Positions 36,963 to 46,621 of a DNA stretch of 64,000 nt are shown one piece after another. A model generated the notes under the pieces. The model was not told where the DNA came from, searched no databases, and saw only the letters and a list, made by a program, of their open reading frames with translations. Origin of the DNA: Parapedobacter tibetensis (lineage in GTDB: Bacteria > Bacteroidota > Bacteroidia > Sphingobacteriales > Sphingobacteriaceae). Location: the NCBI RefSeq assembly GCF_024704835.1, contig NZ_JAMXBE010000018.1:16829-80828 (forward strand), written 5' to 3'. Every line of letters begins with the position of its first letter. The stretch's first letter is position 1. The position numbers and the translations under genes were made by a program.

Positions 36963-36999
36963 AATTTACGGGGGGGGGGGCAATCCCCCCATAAATTTT
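36962..36999. terminator. Terminator between eno and the GH43 gene
   Basis: AAATTTA (36962-36968) pairs with TAAATTT (36992-36998), enclosing a G-run (36970-36980) that pairs with CCCCCC (36985-36990) over a CAAT loop. It can serve both converging genes. Confidence 0.75.
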
Positions 37000-37000
37000 G

Positions 37001-38503
37001 TCAATCCCCAAACCCGTAAGCGCTTACTTCCGCTAGACCAGGTTGTGGCTGCGTGTCATGGCCGGATACCGGCTCCAACTTGAAATAACGGAATTGCTTT
37101 TGTTGCTGCAAATCCACATATTGCCGCAAACGATTAATGTTATTCAATTCGAACACACCTAAACTTTCCCATGTTTCATTATCATTGCCCACAAAAATTT
37201 CCAGCTCCTTCACTTTACGGTCGCCATTTTTCTGGGAAACAATAAAGCCATCGACTTTCCTTACTTCACCCATATCTACTGTAATCCAATGATCGGGATA
37301 ATTTGTCGGGTCTGAAGAATAGCGGGTAATCCAATACGTGGTTAAATCATTATCGATCAAGCGGATAGCCAGGCGACTATTGTTGATTTCCTCCGAGCTG
37401 AATCCGGCGATCGACCAATCGTCCTTCGGATAGATCAGCCGGATGGTTTCGCCGGACGGCCGCTTTTGTGCGGTTTCGATGGGTACAGGCTCCCCGAAAT
37501 TGGGTGTTCCATCGGTATTCCATGTAAACCGCTGGATACGGGGGTTGCGGCTGCCACCACCTGGGTTGGTGCGCGCATGGTAAATGATCCAGTCTTCCGT
37601 GCCGTCCGGCGATTTGAAGAATCCGTTATGCCCTGGTCCGTAGGCATTGCTCTCCGCTTTCATTGAAAAAACGGGTTCCGGCTTTTTTGTCCAATCGGCC
37701 GGACTCATGGGATCTCCATCTTCCTGAAGTGTCAACAAACCGAGGCAATAGCCATCCACCCAATAACCGCTACCTGAATAAACCACAAATACGCTCCCTT
37801 GAGGATTAATCAGTACCTGTGGGCCTTCGTTAATCGGATTCCCGTTTTTTTCCCAATCGTAGGTGGGCGAAGCGATGATCACTTTTTCACTGGAGATGGT
37901 CCACGGATTGCTCATTTCCGCAATATAGATATGCTGTGGCGGCGCTCCCGCATTGCCCCCCGACCACAACATGTACAATTGCCCATTGTGCCGAAATACC
38001 GTACCGTCGATTGCCCATTGGTCTGATGCGTCGGCTACTTTTCCCTTCAGCTCCCAATTACCTTCCACCGGGTTGGGCGAGGTATTCTCGACCACATACA
38101 TGCGGTGGTTGGCGTTTTGCCCATTGTCGGCAGCAAAATAAAAATACCATTTACCGTCAATCTCATGGAGTTCGGGTGCCCATAGATTCCTCGAATAGGG
38201 CATTCCAGTGGGCGGAATCCATACCTCGTGCCTACGTGCCGAAGCGAGTTCTGATAAATTCTCGGTCTCCAAGATCACCAACCTACCACCGTGTGTATAC
38301 GTGTAGTAATAGGTTCCGTTTTTCTGGGTCACCCATGGATCCGGGCCACCAGGCAAAATCGGGTTTGTAAATGTACTGTCTACAATAAGTCCTGACAGAT
38401 CTTCCTGTGGTTCCGGATTATCCGTCCAGCCGGGCAATTTCTCGCATGCGCTCCACAGTATTGCACAACCGAGTGCACATACATTAAAAATCAATCGTTT
38501 CAT
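37001..38503 (-). CDS. Glycoside hydrolase family 43 lipoprotein with F5/8-type C domain
   Basis: 500 residues. Lipobox WSAC (Cys 20) follows a signal sequence. The five-bladed GH43 propeller spans about 45-335: the base Asp in GGPDPWV, the pKa-modulating Asp in WAIDGTVF, and the acid Glu in INEGPQV are all visible. A discoidin/F5-8C (CBM32-like) domain covers about 350-500, likely binding sugar. GH43 enzymes release arabinose or xylose from plant polysaccharides; the exact activity is not determinable. Last gene of PUL A; its F5/8C domain is closely related to that of the next gene upstream. Confidence 0.9.
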   Translation of the reverse strand: MKRLIFNVCALGCAILWSACEKLPGWTDNPEPQEDLSGLIVDSTFTNPILPGGPDPWVTQKNGTYYYTYTHGGRLVILETENLSELASARRHEVWIPPTGMPYSRNLWAPELHEIDGKWYFYFAADNGQNANHRMYVVENTSPNPVEGNWELKGKVADASDQWAIDGTVFRHNGQLYMLWSGGNAGAPPQHIYIAEMSNPWTISSEKVIIASPTYDWEKNGNPINEGPQVLINPQGSVFVVYSGSGYWVDGYCLGLLTLQEDGDPMSPADWTKKPEPVFSMKAESNAYGPGHNGFFKSPDGTEDWIIYHARTNPGGGSRNPRIQRFTWNTDGTPNFGEPVPIETAQKRPSGETIRLIYPKDDWSIAGFSSEEINNSRLAIRLIDNDLTTYWITRYSSDPTNYPDHWITVDMGEVRKVDGFIVSQKNGDRKVKELEIFVGNDNETWESLGVFELNNINRLRQYVDLQQQKQFRYFKLEPVSGHDTQPQPGLAEVSAYGFGD

Positions 38504-38569
38504 AGCATATTTGTTTTTAAAGGTTTGACAGATGATGTACTTGTGCTGAATGGAATACTATTCCAACTT

Positions 38570-39721
38570 TCAATAATAATATGTGCCCGCTTCCGCTAGA
38601 CCGGGCTGCTGTTGAGCGTCATGACCTGAAACGGGCACCAGCTTGAAGTATCTGAACGACTTCCGTTGTGGCAAGTCTATATGTTGGTTTTCGCGGTCGA
38701 TATTGGCCAAGCTAAACAAACCTAAGTTTTCCCACGACTCGTTATCATCGCTGATGTGTACTTCCAATTCCCGGATCTTACGGTCGCCGTTTTTCTGGGC
38801 AAAGAAAAAGCCGTCCACGTCCAGTACTTCATCCATATCTACGGTGAGCCAATGGTCGGGATAAGTCGGGATCGGGCCGCTATCTCCGGACCAGTTAGCA
38901 ATCCAGAAGGTCCCTGCATCGCCATCGAGGACTTTCTCCGCCAGCCGACCACCCCTTGTCTCCTCGGAACTGAAACCTGCGATTGACCATGTTTCTCTAG
39001 GGTGAGTTGTTCGCTCAGTGACGATATAGTCCACTGGATCGATGGTTTGATTGGCCGCATAAAATGTGTCTATTGCCAATGAAGTTGGTTTATAGCGCGT
39101 GCGAAAGTTAAACTGGGTCTCCGCTTTAAACTGCGGAAGTAAGGTTTGGTTGAGCGCGGGGCCGGTAACGACGTGCGCGGAGTCTCCTGCACCTGTCTGG
39201 TAAGAAACAACGGTACCCAACAAGGTCGAATCAGCTGATTCCGGAAACCAATTAATGATAAGGTCTTCCCCATCTTTTCTCACGTTATCGATAATCCGAT
39301 TGTTGAGGTTGTCGCTGTAGCTTTGGCCATACACCCGGCCAAATATCTCGGAACGCATGGATTGGTTTCCCTGATTATCAAAGGTACGGACCTCAAACGT
39401 ATAGATGCCCTCGGCAATTTCTGGAATGACCACCTCCTTGTAACCGGCAATCTCATTTGGAGCAATGTCTGTCTCAAAAACACCCTCCGCCCCCCAGGTG
39501 ACACGCATTTTCGCGATCCGAGAATCCGTGCTGATGAGGGATCGAATAGCCGCTCGGTTATTGCCAGGCTTGAACAGCAACGAATCTACCCGGCCGGGGT
39601 AAACTTTTTCGGCGTTTTCCAGGTAATCTCGGTAGTGATAGTCAATCGGAGTACATTGCGCGAGCAACAGGGCCATGGTGAGCAGCACCCCTGCTTGTAT
39701 ATTTATCCTTCTCAATTTCAT
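38570..39721 (-). CDS. DUF4998 lipoprotein with F5/8-type C domain
   Basis: 383 residues. Signal with lipobox LAQC (Cys 23). The DUF4998 region (about 30-225) holds VYPGRVDSLLFKPGNNRA and a pair of fibronectin-like sandwiches. The C-terminal 140 residues are an F5/8C module very similar to that of the GH43 protein, sharing WSIAGFSSEE, YPDHW, QKNGDRK and FRYFKL. Such proteins are surface glycan-binding accessories of SusC/D systems. Sits between the DUF4959 lipoprotein and GH43 in PUL A. Confidence 0.85.
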   Translation of the reverse strand: MKLRRINIQAGVLLTMALLLAQCTPIDYHYRDYLENAEKVYPGRVDSLLFKPGNNRAAIRSLISTDSRIAKMRVTWGAEGVFETDIAPNEIAGYKEVVIPEIAEGIYTFEVRTFDNQGNQSMRSEIFGRVYGQSYSDNLNNRIIDNVRKDGEDLIINWFPESADSTLLGTVVSYQTGAGDSAHVVTGPALNQTLLPQFKAETQFNFRTRYKPTSLAIDTFYAANQTIDPVDYIVTERTTHPRETWSIAGFSSEETRGGRLAEKVLDGDAGTFWIANWSGDSGPIPTYPDHWLTVDMDEVLDVDGFFFAQKNGDRKIRELEVHISDDNESWENLGLFSLANIDRENQHIDLPQRKSFRYFKLVPVSGHDAQQQPGLAEAGTYYY

Positions 39722-39772
39722 GTTGTATATAGATTTAAAGATCGTAGTAAAAACTAACCTAGCTGTATTAGG

Positions 39773-40975
39773 CTATTCCGCCCGGCCAAAAAAAGTGAGT
39801 TCGCCCATAGATACATCCGAATTGCCACCCCAGGTATCTGTTGTTTTCCATCGCCAATAACGGTAGGCTTCTTCCTGGTATTCTACTTCAAATTCTTCCC
39901 CGGCACGCGCATAGTTGAAATCATCGGTTGTTTGCTCGCCCAGCGGCAATCCGGAAGGTTTTATCGACGTGTAGGTTCCCACCTGTGTCCAGGATTCCCA
40001 GCTGCCGTCTGGATTGGGTGCATTCGAACCCCACAATTCAAAAACTTTAGGGTGATTGAATTGATATTCGTGGTTTAACCGGGAATACATCAGGAAGCGG
40101 CTCAGATTTGCAGCTACACCCATATCGAAGGTGAAATGCTGAGGTATCCCAGTGCCTGGAGCTGTGTGGAAAATGGTGCTGGATACCCAATCGGCACCAT
40201 CCCAAAGTACTTGCGTAGAATAGAAATTGGAGTGCTTGACGTGGGTATCTGTAGGCAAATTGTACTGTCTGAATAGCGACTTGTCCATCATTATTTCGAA
40301 AACGGGGACAAAAGGCCGGATTAAGGTGTCCGATCGGTTGTTCCAACGGTCTGTTACAAAAATGCCGAATTCCCGTTCAACCGCAGGAAAGCCCCGTATA
40401 CTGAACCCTCCAGAGGAAAGCTTGGTGTAAAAGTCCCGCGCCGTTTCCCATTCACCCAGGTCATTTTTTGCCAGCACATGGATAACGAGCGGAGCTTCTG
40501 CCATATTTTCGAAACGGACTTGGATGCCACCAAAGGTGGCGTTTAGATTACCCTCCCCGGCCAGTGTTTCGAGTGTTTGCAGGTAGGGCGGTGTCAACGC
40601 CGTAATCGTGATGCTTTTGGCAGCCGATTCGACTTCACCGACACCTACTGCGATGAGGTCGACTTGATAATCGCCAGCTGCAGCAAATCCGTCTACGGTA
40701 ATCGAATTTTTGTAAATGGAAGATTTACTCTCACGGACACGACCATCAGCCATCGTATAAACCGCTTTGATGTATCGGAGGTCGCTACTGGCCGGCAGTT
40801 CATAGCTAATGATGGCACCACCAGCGATGCTCTCTGCTTCATACGTAGTAATGGGATTAGGCGTTTCTCCTTGCCGAGAAGGGGCAGGCTCTAGACCCTC
40901 TGCGCAACTAAACAGGAGGAGGCAAATCCAGCCCCAACTGATCAGGCGTGTTGTATAGTTTGATAACGTGTGCAT
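39773..40975 (-). CDS. DUF4959/DUF5126/DUF5000 surface lipoprotein
   Basis: 400 residues with lipobox FSC (Cys 24). The three domains characteristic of a PUL lipoprotein family follow in order: DUF4959 (about 35-130, with PASSDLRYIKAVYTMADG), DUF5126 (about 130-235) and DUF5000 (about 245-400), the last a discoidin-like fold containing NHEYQFNHPKVFELWGSN. Likely a surface glycan-binding protein acting with the SusC/SusD pair just upstream. No catalytic motif. Confidence 0.85.
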   Translation of the reverse strand: MHTLSNYTTRLISWGWICLLLFSCAEGLEPAPSRQGETPNPITTYEAESIAGGAIISYELPASSDLRYIKAVYTMADGRVRESKSSIYKNSITVDGFAAAGDYQVDLIAVGVGEVESAAKSITITALTPPYLQTLETLAGEGNLNATFGGIQVRFENMAEAPLVIHVLAKNDLGEWETARDFYTKLSSGGFSIRGFPAVEREFGIFVTDRWNNRSDTLIRPFVPVFEIMMDKSLFRQYNLPTDTHVKHSNFYSTQVLWDGADWVSSTIFHTAPGTGIPQHFTFDMGVAANLSRFLMYSRLNHEYQFNHPKVFELWGSNAPNPDGSWESWTQVGTYTSIKPSGLPLGEQTTDDFNYARAGEEFEVEYQEEAYRYWRWKTTDTWGGNSDVSMGELTFFGRAE

Positions 40976-41014
40976 ATCGATAATGTATGTTTTAAGTGAT
41001 AATTATGTTTTTCT

Positions 41015-42952
41015 CTACCATAATGGAGATTGTAACAGCTTATCATTTCTCCGCAATTCATTGATACTGATCGGCCAGAAATAGTCCCGTTGTGTAAATG
41101 TCCGATTGTACATGACGACACGGCGGTAGTAAGTTTGTGGCGAATTTTGACGGTAATCCCAACCGAAGATAGGTGTATTTAACTCGTCTTGCGCTGTTTT
41201 CCATCGCCTTAGATCCCAAAAACGTTGGGATTCAAACGCCAACTCAATGGCACGTTCTTGGTGGATAATTTGTCGTAAACCTTCTTTGGTATTGGGTTTA
41301 TTGGGATTTCTAGCGTGCTCGTTCCACGATTCTACCACTCCATCTAGTCCGCTTCGTTCTCGGATCAAATCCAGGTAATCAAAGACCTCATCACCGGGCC
41401 CGTTAATTTCGTTGAGGGCTTCCGCATAGAGGAGGTACAAATTGCCCAAGCGCATCATGGTGAACGGATAAGCATAGTTGGTAAATACGTTGTTTTCACC
41501 AATCACATTAAAGTAGCTCACCAATTTCTTGGGGGTATAGCCCGTACCGGAATATCGGGTAGGGGAATTCGTCGCCGCAGCATTGCCGCCGGGTCTGGCA
41601 TTAATGGAAAAAGCAAGTTTGTCATCGGTATGGCTGCTCATGTAGTACCGTCCGCCATCAAAGGAAAGCGATCCGTAGAAGCGGTCTTCTCGGTCAAAAT
41701 GTAGGCCCACCGTGGTATAACCTGGGATCAGATCGTATTCGTAAGGCGACGCACCTAAAGGCACCTCGCGCAAGTCGAAACGTTTCGCGTAATCCCAGTC
41801 GTAGTCTTCTTCTATCGGAACACCGTTCTTGCTGTAAAATTTCATCGCCATGTTGAGCGTGGGTGCCATAAAACCGCCCAAAGACTGGTTTGTGATTCGT
41901 GCCGGGTCTGCACTTCGCGGCGTAAACGCCCAGCCTTGTTCTGGTTGGTGAGCCCTGCTTCTGTTGTTAACCCAGATGGACTCGGGGTTATTCTGCCGTT
42001 CGGTAACGGCCTGCCGCAGGCTCATTTGATTGATGGTGCTTTGCTGTGGCTGGATGAGCATATTGGTAGGCGGAACCCATTTATACAGCGATCTGCCCGC
42101 CGCATGGGCTACCTCGATGGCTTCCCGACAGGCGTCAGCGGCTAACTGCCATTTTTCCACGCTGTGGGTGTCGTTGAACAAGGGTTGTCCCACGGCGTTT
42201 TGATAATTCGGGTAATCGGTATTGCCGTTGAATAAGGGGCTTGCCGCGGTCATCAGAATTTCCGCTTTCATGGCCTTGGCCACCAGCTGGGTAATTCGCC
42301 CATTGTCCTGTACAGGTGTCAACACATCCGGGAGGAGGGCAGGCATGGCTGCGTCAATCTTTCCGATGATATAGGCAAAGACATCGTCGATCGGTTGCCG
42401 CTCATAATGCACATTTTCGGGGTCTTCAAAGGTTGGAATGTTTGTGTCCACAATGGGGATAGGCCCATAAACGCGCAACAGGTAATAATGATAATAGGCT
42501 TTGAGAAATTCCACTTCGGCTGTCCACTGGTCTTTTTCCATTTGATCCATGTCCGGTACACTTTGAATATTCTCCAGGAAGATATTGCATTCGCGAATGC
42601 CCCGCCATAAGGGAGTTCCGCCCGCATTACCATCCCAATAATTAAGTAAAGGACTGTTGGAGTTTTGTCCGCCCATGGCAAGGTACCAATTGGGATAAGC
42701 AGATTGGGAGTAATTCGTGGTCGAGTTCAGCCAAAACTCATCCCCTCCCAATAAGGCCGGATTGCTGGTTAAACTGAAACCACCGGGAATCCAACTGTAG
42801 CAGGTGAATAAGAAGCGCTCCGCCATCGTTTTCATCGAAAAAGCCTGTTTGAGTTCCGCGACATTATCGGGTACGATATCCATGTATTTATTGCAGCTGC
42901 CGATGGATAACATGCCGAATAAAACCACTATTTTTATAATCTTAGTTGCCAT
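41015..42952 (-). CDS. SusD/RagB family outer-membrane lipoprotein (PUL A)
   Basis: 645 residues. Signal with lipobox IGSC (Cys 20), then the TPR-like SusD fold: YMDIVPDNVAEL at the N-terminus, a helical core with WTAEVEFLKAYYHYYLLRVYGPIPIV, and the C-terminal FESQRFWDLRRWK plus FWPISINELRRN motifs. SusD proteins cap the SusC channel and bind the incoming glycan. Gene order and 33-base spacing after susC support the pair. The usual lysine-bound substrate cannot be named. Confidence 0.95.
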   Translation of the reverse strand: MATKIIKIVVLFGMLSIGSCNKYMDIVPDNVAELKQAFSMKTMAERFLFTCYSWIPGGFSLTSNPALLGGDEFWLNSTTNYSQSAYPNWYLAMGGQNSNSPLLNYWDGNAGGTPLWRGIRECNIFLENIQSVPDMDQMEKDQWTAEVEFLKAYYHYYLLRVYGPIPIVDTNIPTFEDPENVHYERQPIDDVFAYIIGKIDAAMPALLPDVLTPVQDNGRITQLVAKAMKAEILMTAASPLFNGNTDYPNYQNAVGQPLFNDTHSVEKWQLAADACREAIEVAHAAGRSLYKWVPPTNMLIQPQQSTINQMSLRQAVTERQNNPESIWVNNRSRAHQPEQGWAFTPRSADPARITNQSLGGFMAPTLNMAMKFYSKNGVPIEEDYDWDYAKRFDLREVPLGASPYEYDLIPGYTTVGLHFDREDRFYGSLSFDGGRYYMSSHTDDKLAFSINARPGGNAAATNSPTRYSGTGYTPKKLVSYFNVIGENNVFTNYAYPFTMMRLGNLYLLYAEALNEINGPGDEVFDYLDLIRERSGLDGVVESWNEHARNPNKPNTKEGLRQIIHQERAIELAFESQRFWDLRRWKTAQDELNTPIFGWDYRQNSPQTYYRRVVMYNRTFTQRDYFWPISINELRRNDKLLQSPLW

Positions 42953-42985
42953 TTGAATAGTATTTATTATTGATTACCTTCTGCC

Positions 42986-45900
42986 TTATAAGGTCATTAA
43001 TATACCGAGATTGAATACACGCTGCAAGGGATACCGCAATCCAGAGCCTCCCATCTCGGGATCCCACAAATCGAATGCGCTAATATTAAAGAGATTGTTG
43101 CCACTGGCGTATATCCGAAACCGGTCGATCTTGTATCTGCGTGTAAAGTCGGAATCTAGTGTATATGCGATCTCCGCTTGTTTTAGACGGAGAAAAGCCC
43201 CGTCGCGCATCCAATAGGTACTGGTTTGTGTATTGTTAGGAAGGGGATTCTGACTGAGGCGGGGCCATAAGGCGTAGATATTCCGATTGTCTTCAGACCA
43301 GTGGCTATCGGCCCAGGGTTGTAGCACCGCATTTGGCGCACCCATGCTGCCAAAGGGAGCGGACCCACTATTATTAGGATCATTGGGATCCCACGACAAA
43401 GGATTTATATGCATCGATGTGCGTGCCATCCCACTAAAGAAGAACGAGCAATCAAAGTTTTTGTAGCCGGTGGTCAGCCCAAATCCAAAATTGACCTGCG
43501 GTGTAGTAGGAAAGCCGATCGGCACGATATCGTTTGAATTGATCACACCGTCGCCATTGACGTCGAGGTATTTGATATCGCCACCCATCACCATTTGTCC
43601 GAAAGACTGCTGCGGACTATTGAATACCTCTTCGTCGTCAATAAACAAGCGCTCGGCAATGTATCCGCGGCGTTGATTCGCATCCAGTCCTATACGGCTC
43701 AGGTAGTCATGGTCGTAATTTGGTTCTTCATAGTAGAGGTATTTACCTCTGGCAAAAGTAAAGGTTCCCCTTCCCTGAAACCACAAATTTTGGTTGACAC
43801 TCTGCATATAGGTTAACTCGGCGTCAAAGCCTTCACTTTGGTACTTTCCAAGGTTCGCAAGCACTTGTGCTGAGAGACCCATCGTGGAGGGTAGCGAAGC
43901 GCGCGGTTGTACGACGTTACTTCGTACCTGTCGAAAAATATCCCCTGTAAAACCGAACTTGCCGTTGAATAGACCTAAATCTATACCGAGATTGGTCTGT
44001 CTTGATATTTCCCAAGTGACATAAGGATTGGCATAACGATTTATGGAAACACCATTCCTGTCATACTGTTCATTTGGGGAAATCCCAAAAGTAAATCCAC
44101 GACCACCGTTACTTAGGTTTACATTGGAAAGGTAGAAAAAGCGCTCGTCATTGATATTGTCGTTCCCGACTAATCCATGGGTCAATCGGAGCCGTGCCGT
44201 GCTGAAAATATCACGAACAGGTTCCATAAAACGCTCATTATGTATGGTCCAGGCAATCCCAGCAGAAGGAAAGAAACCCCAACGGTAATTTTTTGCGAAA
44301 ACCTCCGAACCATTGTAGCCAAAAGTGAACTGTGCGTGGTAGCGGTTGTCATACACATAGGTGAAGTTTCCGGAAAAACTGGCATTTCTGAACGGTAGGG
44401 TGGCGAGCAGAGAAGTCGTTCCGTCTCTCGGAAGGGTGATGCGGTTTCTGATCGTAGAAATCAGCATACCCGTTACGGAATGTTTATCCTGAAACGTACG
44501 AGAATAACTAAGCGCATTTTCCATATAGAAAAGCGACTCTTGGCCTCTTCCGTCTTCACTATAATCTAAGTATTCAGTCCCGGTTAATGGATTAAGGGAT
44601 AAGTAGGAATAGGAACCGGTATTGGGATCGACGGACCCCGGCATATAGTAAAACGGATTGTACTGCCTGCGGTACTCCATATAGGCGCTACGCGAAGCGT
44701 TAGCCAATCCCCGGTATTTCAGCCCTTCGACCCATTGGGACAGGTCTTGGTGGAGTTCAATCTGTACCTGCATATTGCTTTGCGACCACTCCGAATAGCC
44801 TCGTACGATTTGGGCATAAGGATTAAGGTAGTTCGTACCACTTCCGTCATCGAAATTTCCAAAAAGTGGATGGCTAATGTACGATTGCTGTGGCCCGGGT
44901 TGGTATACGGGTTGGAACAACGCTGGGTTTGCACGCATGGCATTCCGGAAGGACGAACTCCCTCCCTCTGGGGGCCCGCTGTAATTCCTGAAATTGGCCA
45001 CCGCACGCACCATTAACTGGGTGGACTTGGTAACGTTTACGTTGATGTTGCTGCGCAGGTTATAGACCTTAAAATCCACATTATTATTAAAATTATTGAT
45101 TGGATTGACACGGATAAGCCCATCATCCTGTGTGAGGTTGCCACTTACAAGATAGCTGGCTACCCGTCCGCCGCCTGAAATGCTCAGGTTATAATTCTGT
45201 GTACGGGTGTTGGGTTTGGTGACTTCATCAAGCCAATTTACCGCAGGGTATTTAATGGGATCGGCACCTGCTGCCGTCATGGCAATTTTTTCTTCGCTGT
45301 AAAGTGTGAGGGCAAGTGGATCTCTCGTGAGGACGGCTTCATTGTGCATTTTCATAAAGGTTACGGGATCCGCAATCTCCGGCATACGCGTTGGCGTTGA
45401 TAGGCGCTGCTCAGCCCGGAAAGTGATTTTTGGAGGCCCGTCTTTACCTAATTTGGTCGTAACCAATATCACCCCGTTCGCTCCGCGGGATCCATACACA
45501 GCGGCTGCCGTTGCATCCCTTAGGATAGAGAAGCTGGCGATATCATCGACCGGGATTCGTGCCAAGTCATCCGAAGAAACTTCCATATTATCAATCAAAA
45601 TCAATGGTCTACTGTTAACGCCGAACGTACCTACTCCACGGATGAAAAAGTCAGCATTGTCCAAACCGGGCTCGCCGCTACGCTGAAAGGATATCACTCC
45701 AGCCACCCGTCCTTGTAGTGCTCCAGTGAGGTTGCTGCTGGGAATCCGAAGTTCTTCCGGATTAATCGAAGACACCGAGCCAATAAGGTCCGTTTTTCGC
45801 TGGCGTTGTCCAAAGGCAGTCACAACCGTTTCTTCCATCAAATTCTCGGCTTCAACCATAACGATATCAATGACCTCTCTCCCCGAGGTGTTCACTTCCT

Positions 45901-46492
45901 GGGTTTCGAAACCAACCAAACTAAAAACCAACACGGAGTTGGCCGGTACATTTAAAATATACCGTCCATTTAAATCTGTGGTCGTCCCTACGCTTGGCCT
46001 GCTTTTTACAAATACGGAGACGCCGGTCAAAATTTGTCCCGTAGAATCCTGTACAATCCCTCGTATTTGCTGGTCTTGGATAAATGTGCGCGTTGGCAGC
46101 CGCTGAGGAGCATGGAGGTCAGGCTGCGTTGGCCGACTTTTTACTACAATTGTTTTTTTGTTAATCGTGTAGGTAACAGGTTGGCCTCGGAAACACTGTT
46201 CAAGAATTTCTTCTAGTAAGACATCCTTGAAATCCGCGGTGATGGATGTCGTTTTTGTAAGGGTCAACGGGTTATATAAGACGTTGTATCCGCTGGCCTT
46301 TCTAACCGTCTGCAGCATCTCCTCAAACGAACTGTTTTCGAGATGCACGGTTATCCGTTGCCCAAAGGTAAATGCGTTGACATGTACGGTGCCAATAACG
46401 GTTAACAAGACAATGAGCTTCATAATCTTCAATAACATTATGGCATTACAAACGTTGAATCTATTTTGTAATGCAGTATAGATTTTATACAT
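42986..46492 (-). CDS. SusC/RagA family TonB-dependent transporter with STN domain (PUL A)
   Basis: 1168 residues. After the signal, an STN (secretin/TonB N-terminal) domain at about 50-120 is the sign of a transducer that signals to a FecR anti-sigma. A carboxypeptidase-like beta-sandwich (about 148-230), a TonB-box-like ETVVTAF, the plug (RVAGV, ANGVILVTTK) and the 22-strand barrel follow. The C-terminus ends in the FNLGILMTL outer-membrane signature. It imports oligosaccharides and turns on its own locus when loaded, by family analogy. A shorter start at 46438 is also possible. Confidence 0.95.
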   Translation of the reverse strand: MYKIYTALQNRFNVCNAIMLLKIMKLIVLLTVIGTVHVNAFTFGQRITVHLENSSFEEMLQTVRKASGYNVLYNPLTLTKTTSITADFKDVLLEEILEQCFRGQPVTYTINKKTIVVKSRPTQPDLHAPQRLPTRTFIQDQQIRGIVQDSTGQILTGVSVFVKSRPSVGTTTDLNGRYILNVPANSVLVFSLVGFETQEVNTSGREVIDIVMVEAENLMEETVVTAFGQRQRKTDLIGSVSSINPEELRIPSSNLTGALQGRVAGVISFQRSGEPGLDNADFFIRGVGTFGVNSRPLILIDNMEVSSDDLARIPVDDIASFSILRDATAAAVYGSRGANGVILVTTKLGKDGPPKITFRAEQRLSTPTRMPEIADPVTFMKMHNEAVLTRDPLALTLYSEEKIAMTAAGADPIKYPAVNWLDEVTKPNTRTQNYNLSISGGGRVASYLVSGNLTQDDGLIRVNPINNFNNNVDFKVYNLRSNINVNVTKSTQLMVRAVANFRNYSGPPEGGSSSFRNAMRANPALFQPVYQPGPQQSYISHPLFGNFDDGSGTNYLNPYAQIVRGYSEWSQSNMQVQIELHQDLSQWVEGLKYRGLANASRSAYMEYRRQYNPFYYMPGSVDPNTGSYSYLSLNPLTGTEYLDYSEDGRGQESLFYMENALSYSRTFQDKHSVTGMLISTIRNRITLPRDGTTSLLATLPFRNASFSGNFTYVYDNRYHAQFTFGYNGSEVFAKNYRWGFFPSAGIAWTIHNERFMEPVRDIFSTARLRLTHGLVGNDNINDERFFYLSNVNLSNGGRGFTFGISPNEQYDRNGVSINRYANPYVTWEISRQTNLGIDLGLFNGKFGFTGDIFRQVRSNVVQPRASLPSTMGLSAQVLANLGKYQSEGFDAELTYMQSVNQNLWFQGRGTFTFARGKYLYYEEPNYDHDYLSRIGLDANQRRGYIAERLFIDDEEVFNSPQQSFGQMVMGGDIKYLDVNGDGVINSNDIVPIGFPTTPQVNFGFGLTTGYKNFDCSFFFSGMARTSMHINPLSWDPNDPNNSGSAPFGSMGAPNAVLQPWADSHWSEDNRNIYALWPRLSQNPLPNNTQTSTYWMRDGAFLRLKQAEIAYTLDSDFTRRYKIDRFRIYASGNNLFNISAFDLWDPEMGGSGLRYPLQRVFNLGILMTL

Positions 46493-46564
46493 TTGGTTTA
46501 CTTGGTTTGTGGTAATTAATAATTGTGTAAGTGTCCTGTTGTTAATTATATGGCCAAAGTATTT

Positions 46565-46595
46565 ATGCCGGGGGCGGTTCGAGCGCTCCCGGTAT
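46565..46595. other. GC-rich hairpin between fecR and susC of PUL A
   Basis: CCGGGGGCG (46568-46576) pairs with CGCTCCCGG (46584-46592); flanking bases extend the stem to 12 pairs. It is intercistronic on the minus strand and has no T-tract, so it is more likely an mRNA stability or processing element than a terminator. Confidence 0.55.
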
Positions 46596-46621
46596 TCTTT
46601 CCTTGGCCTAGCAAGTATGCA

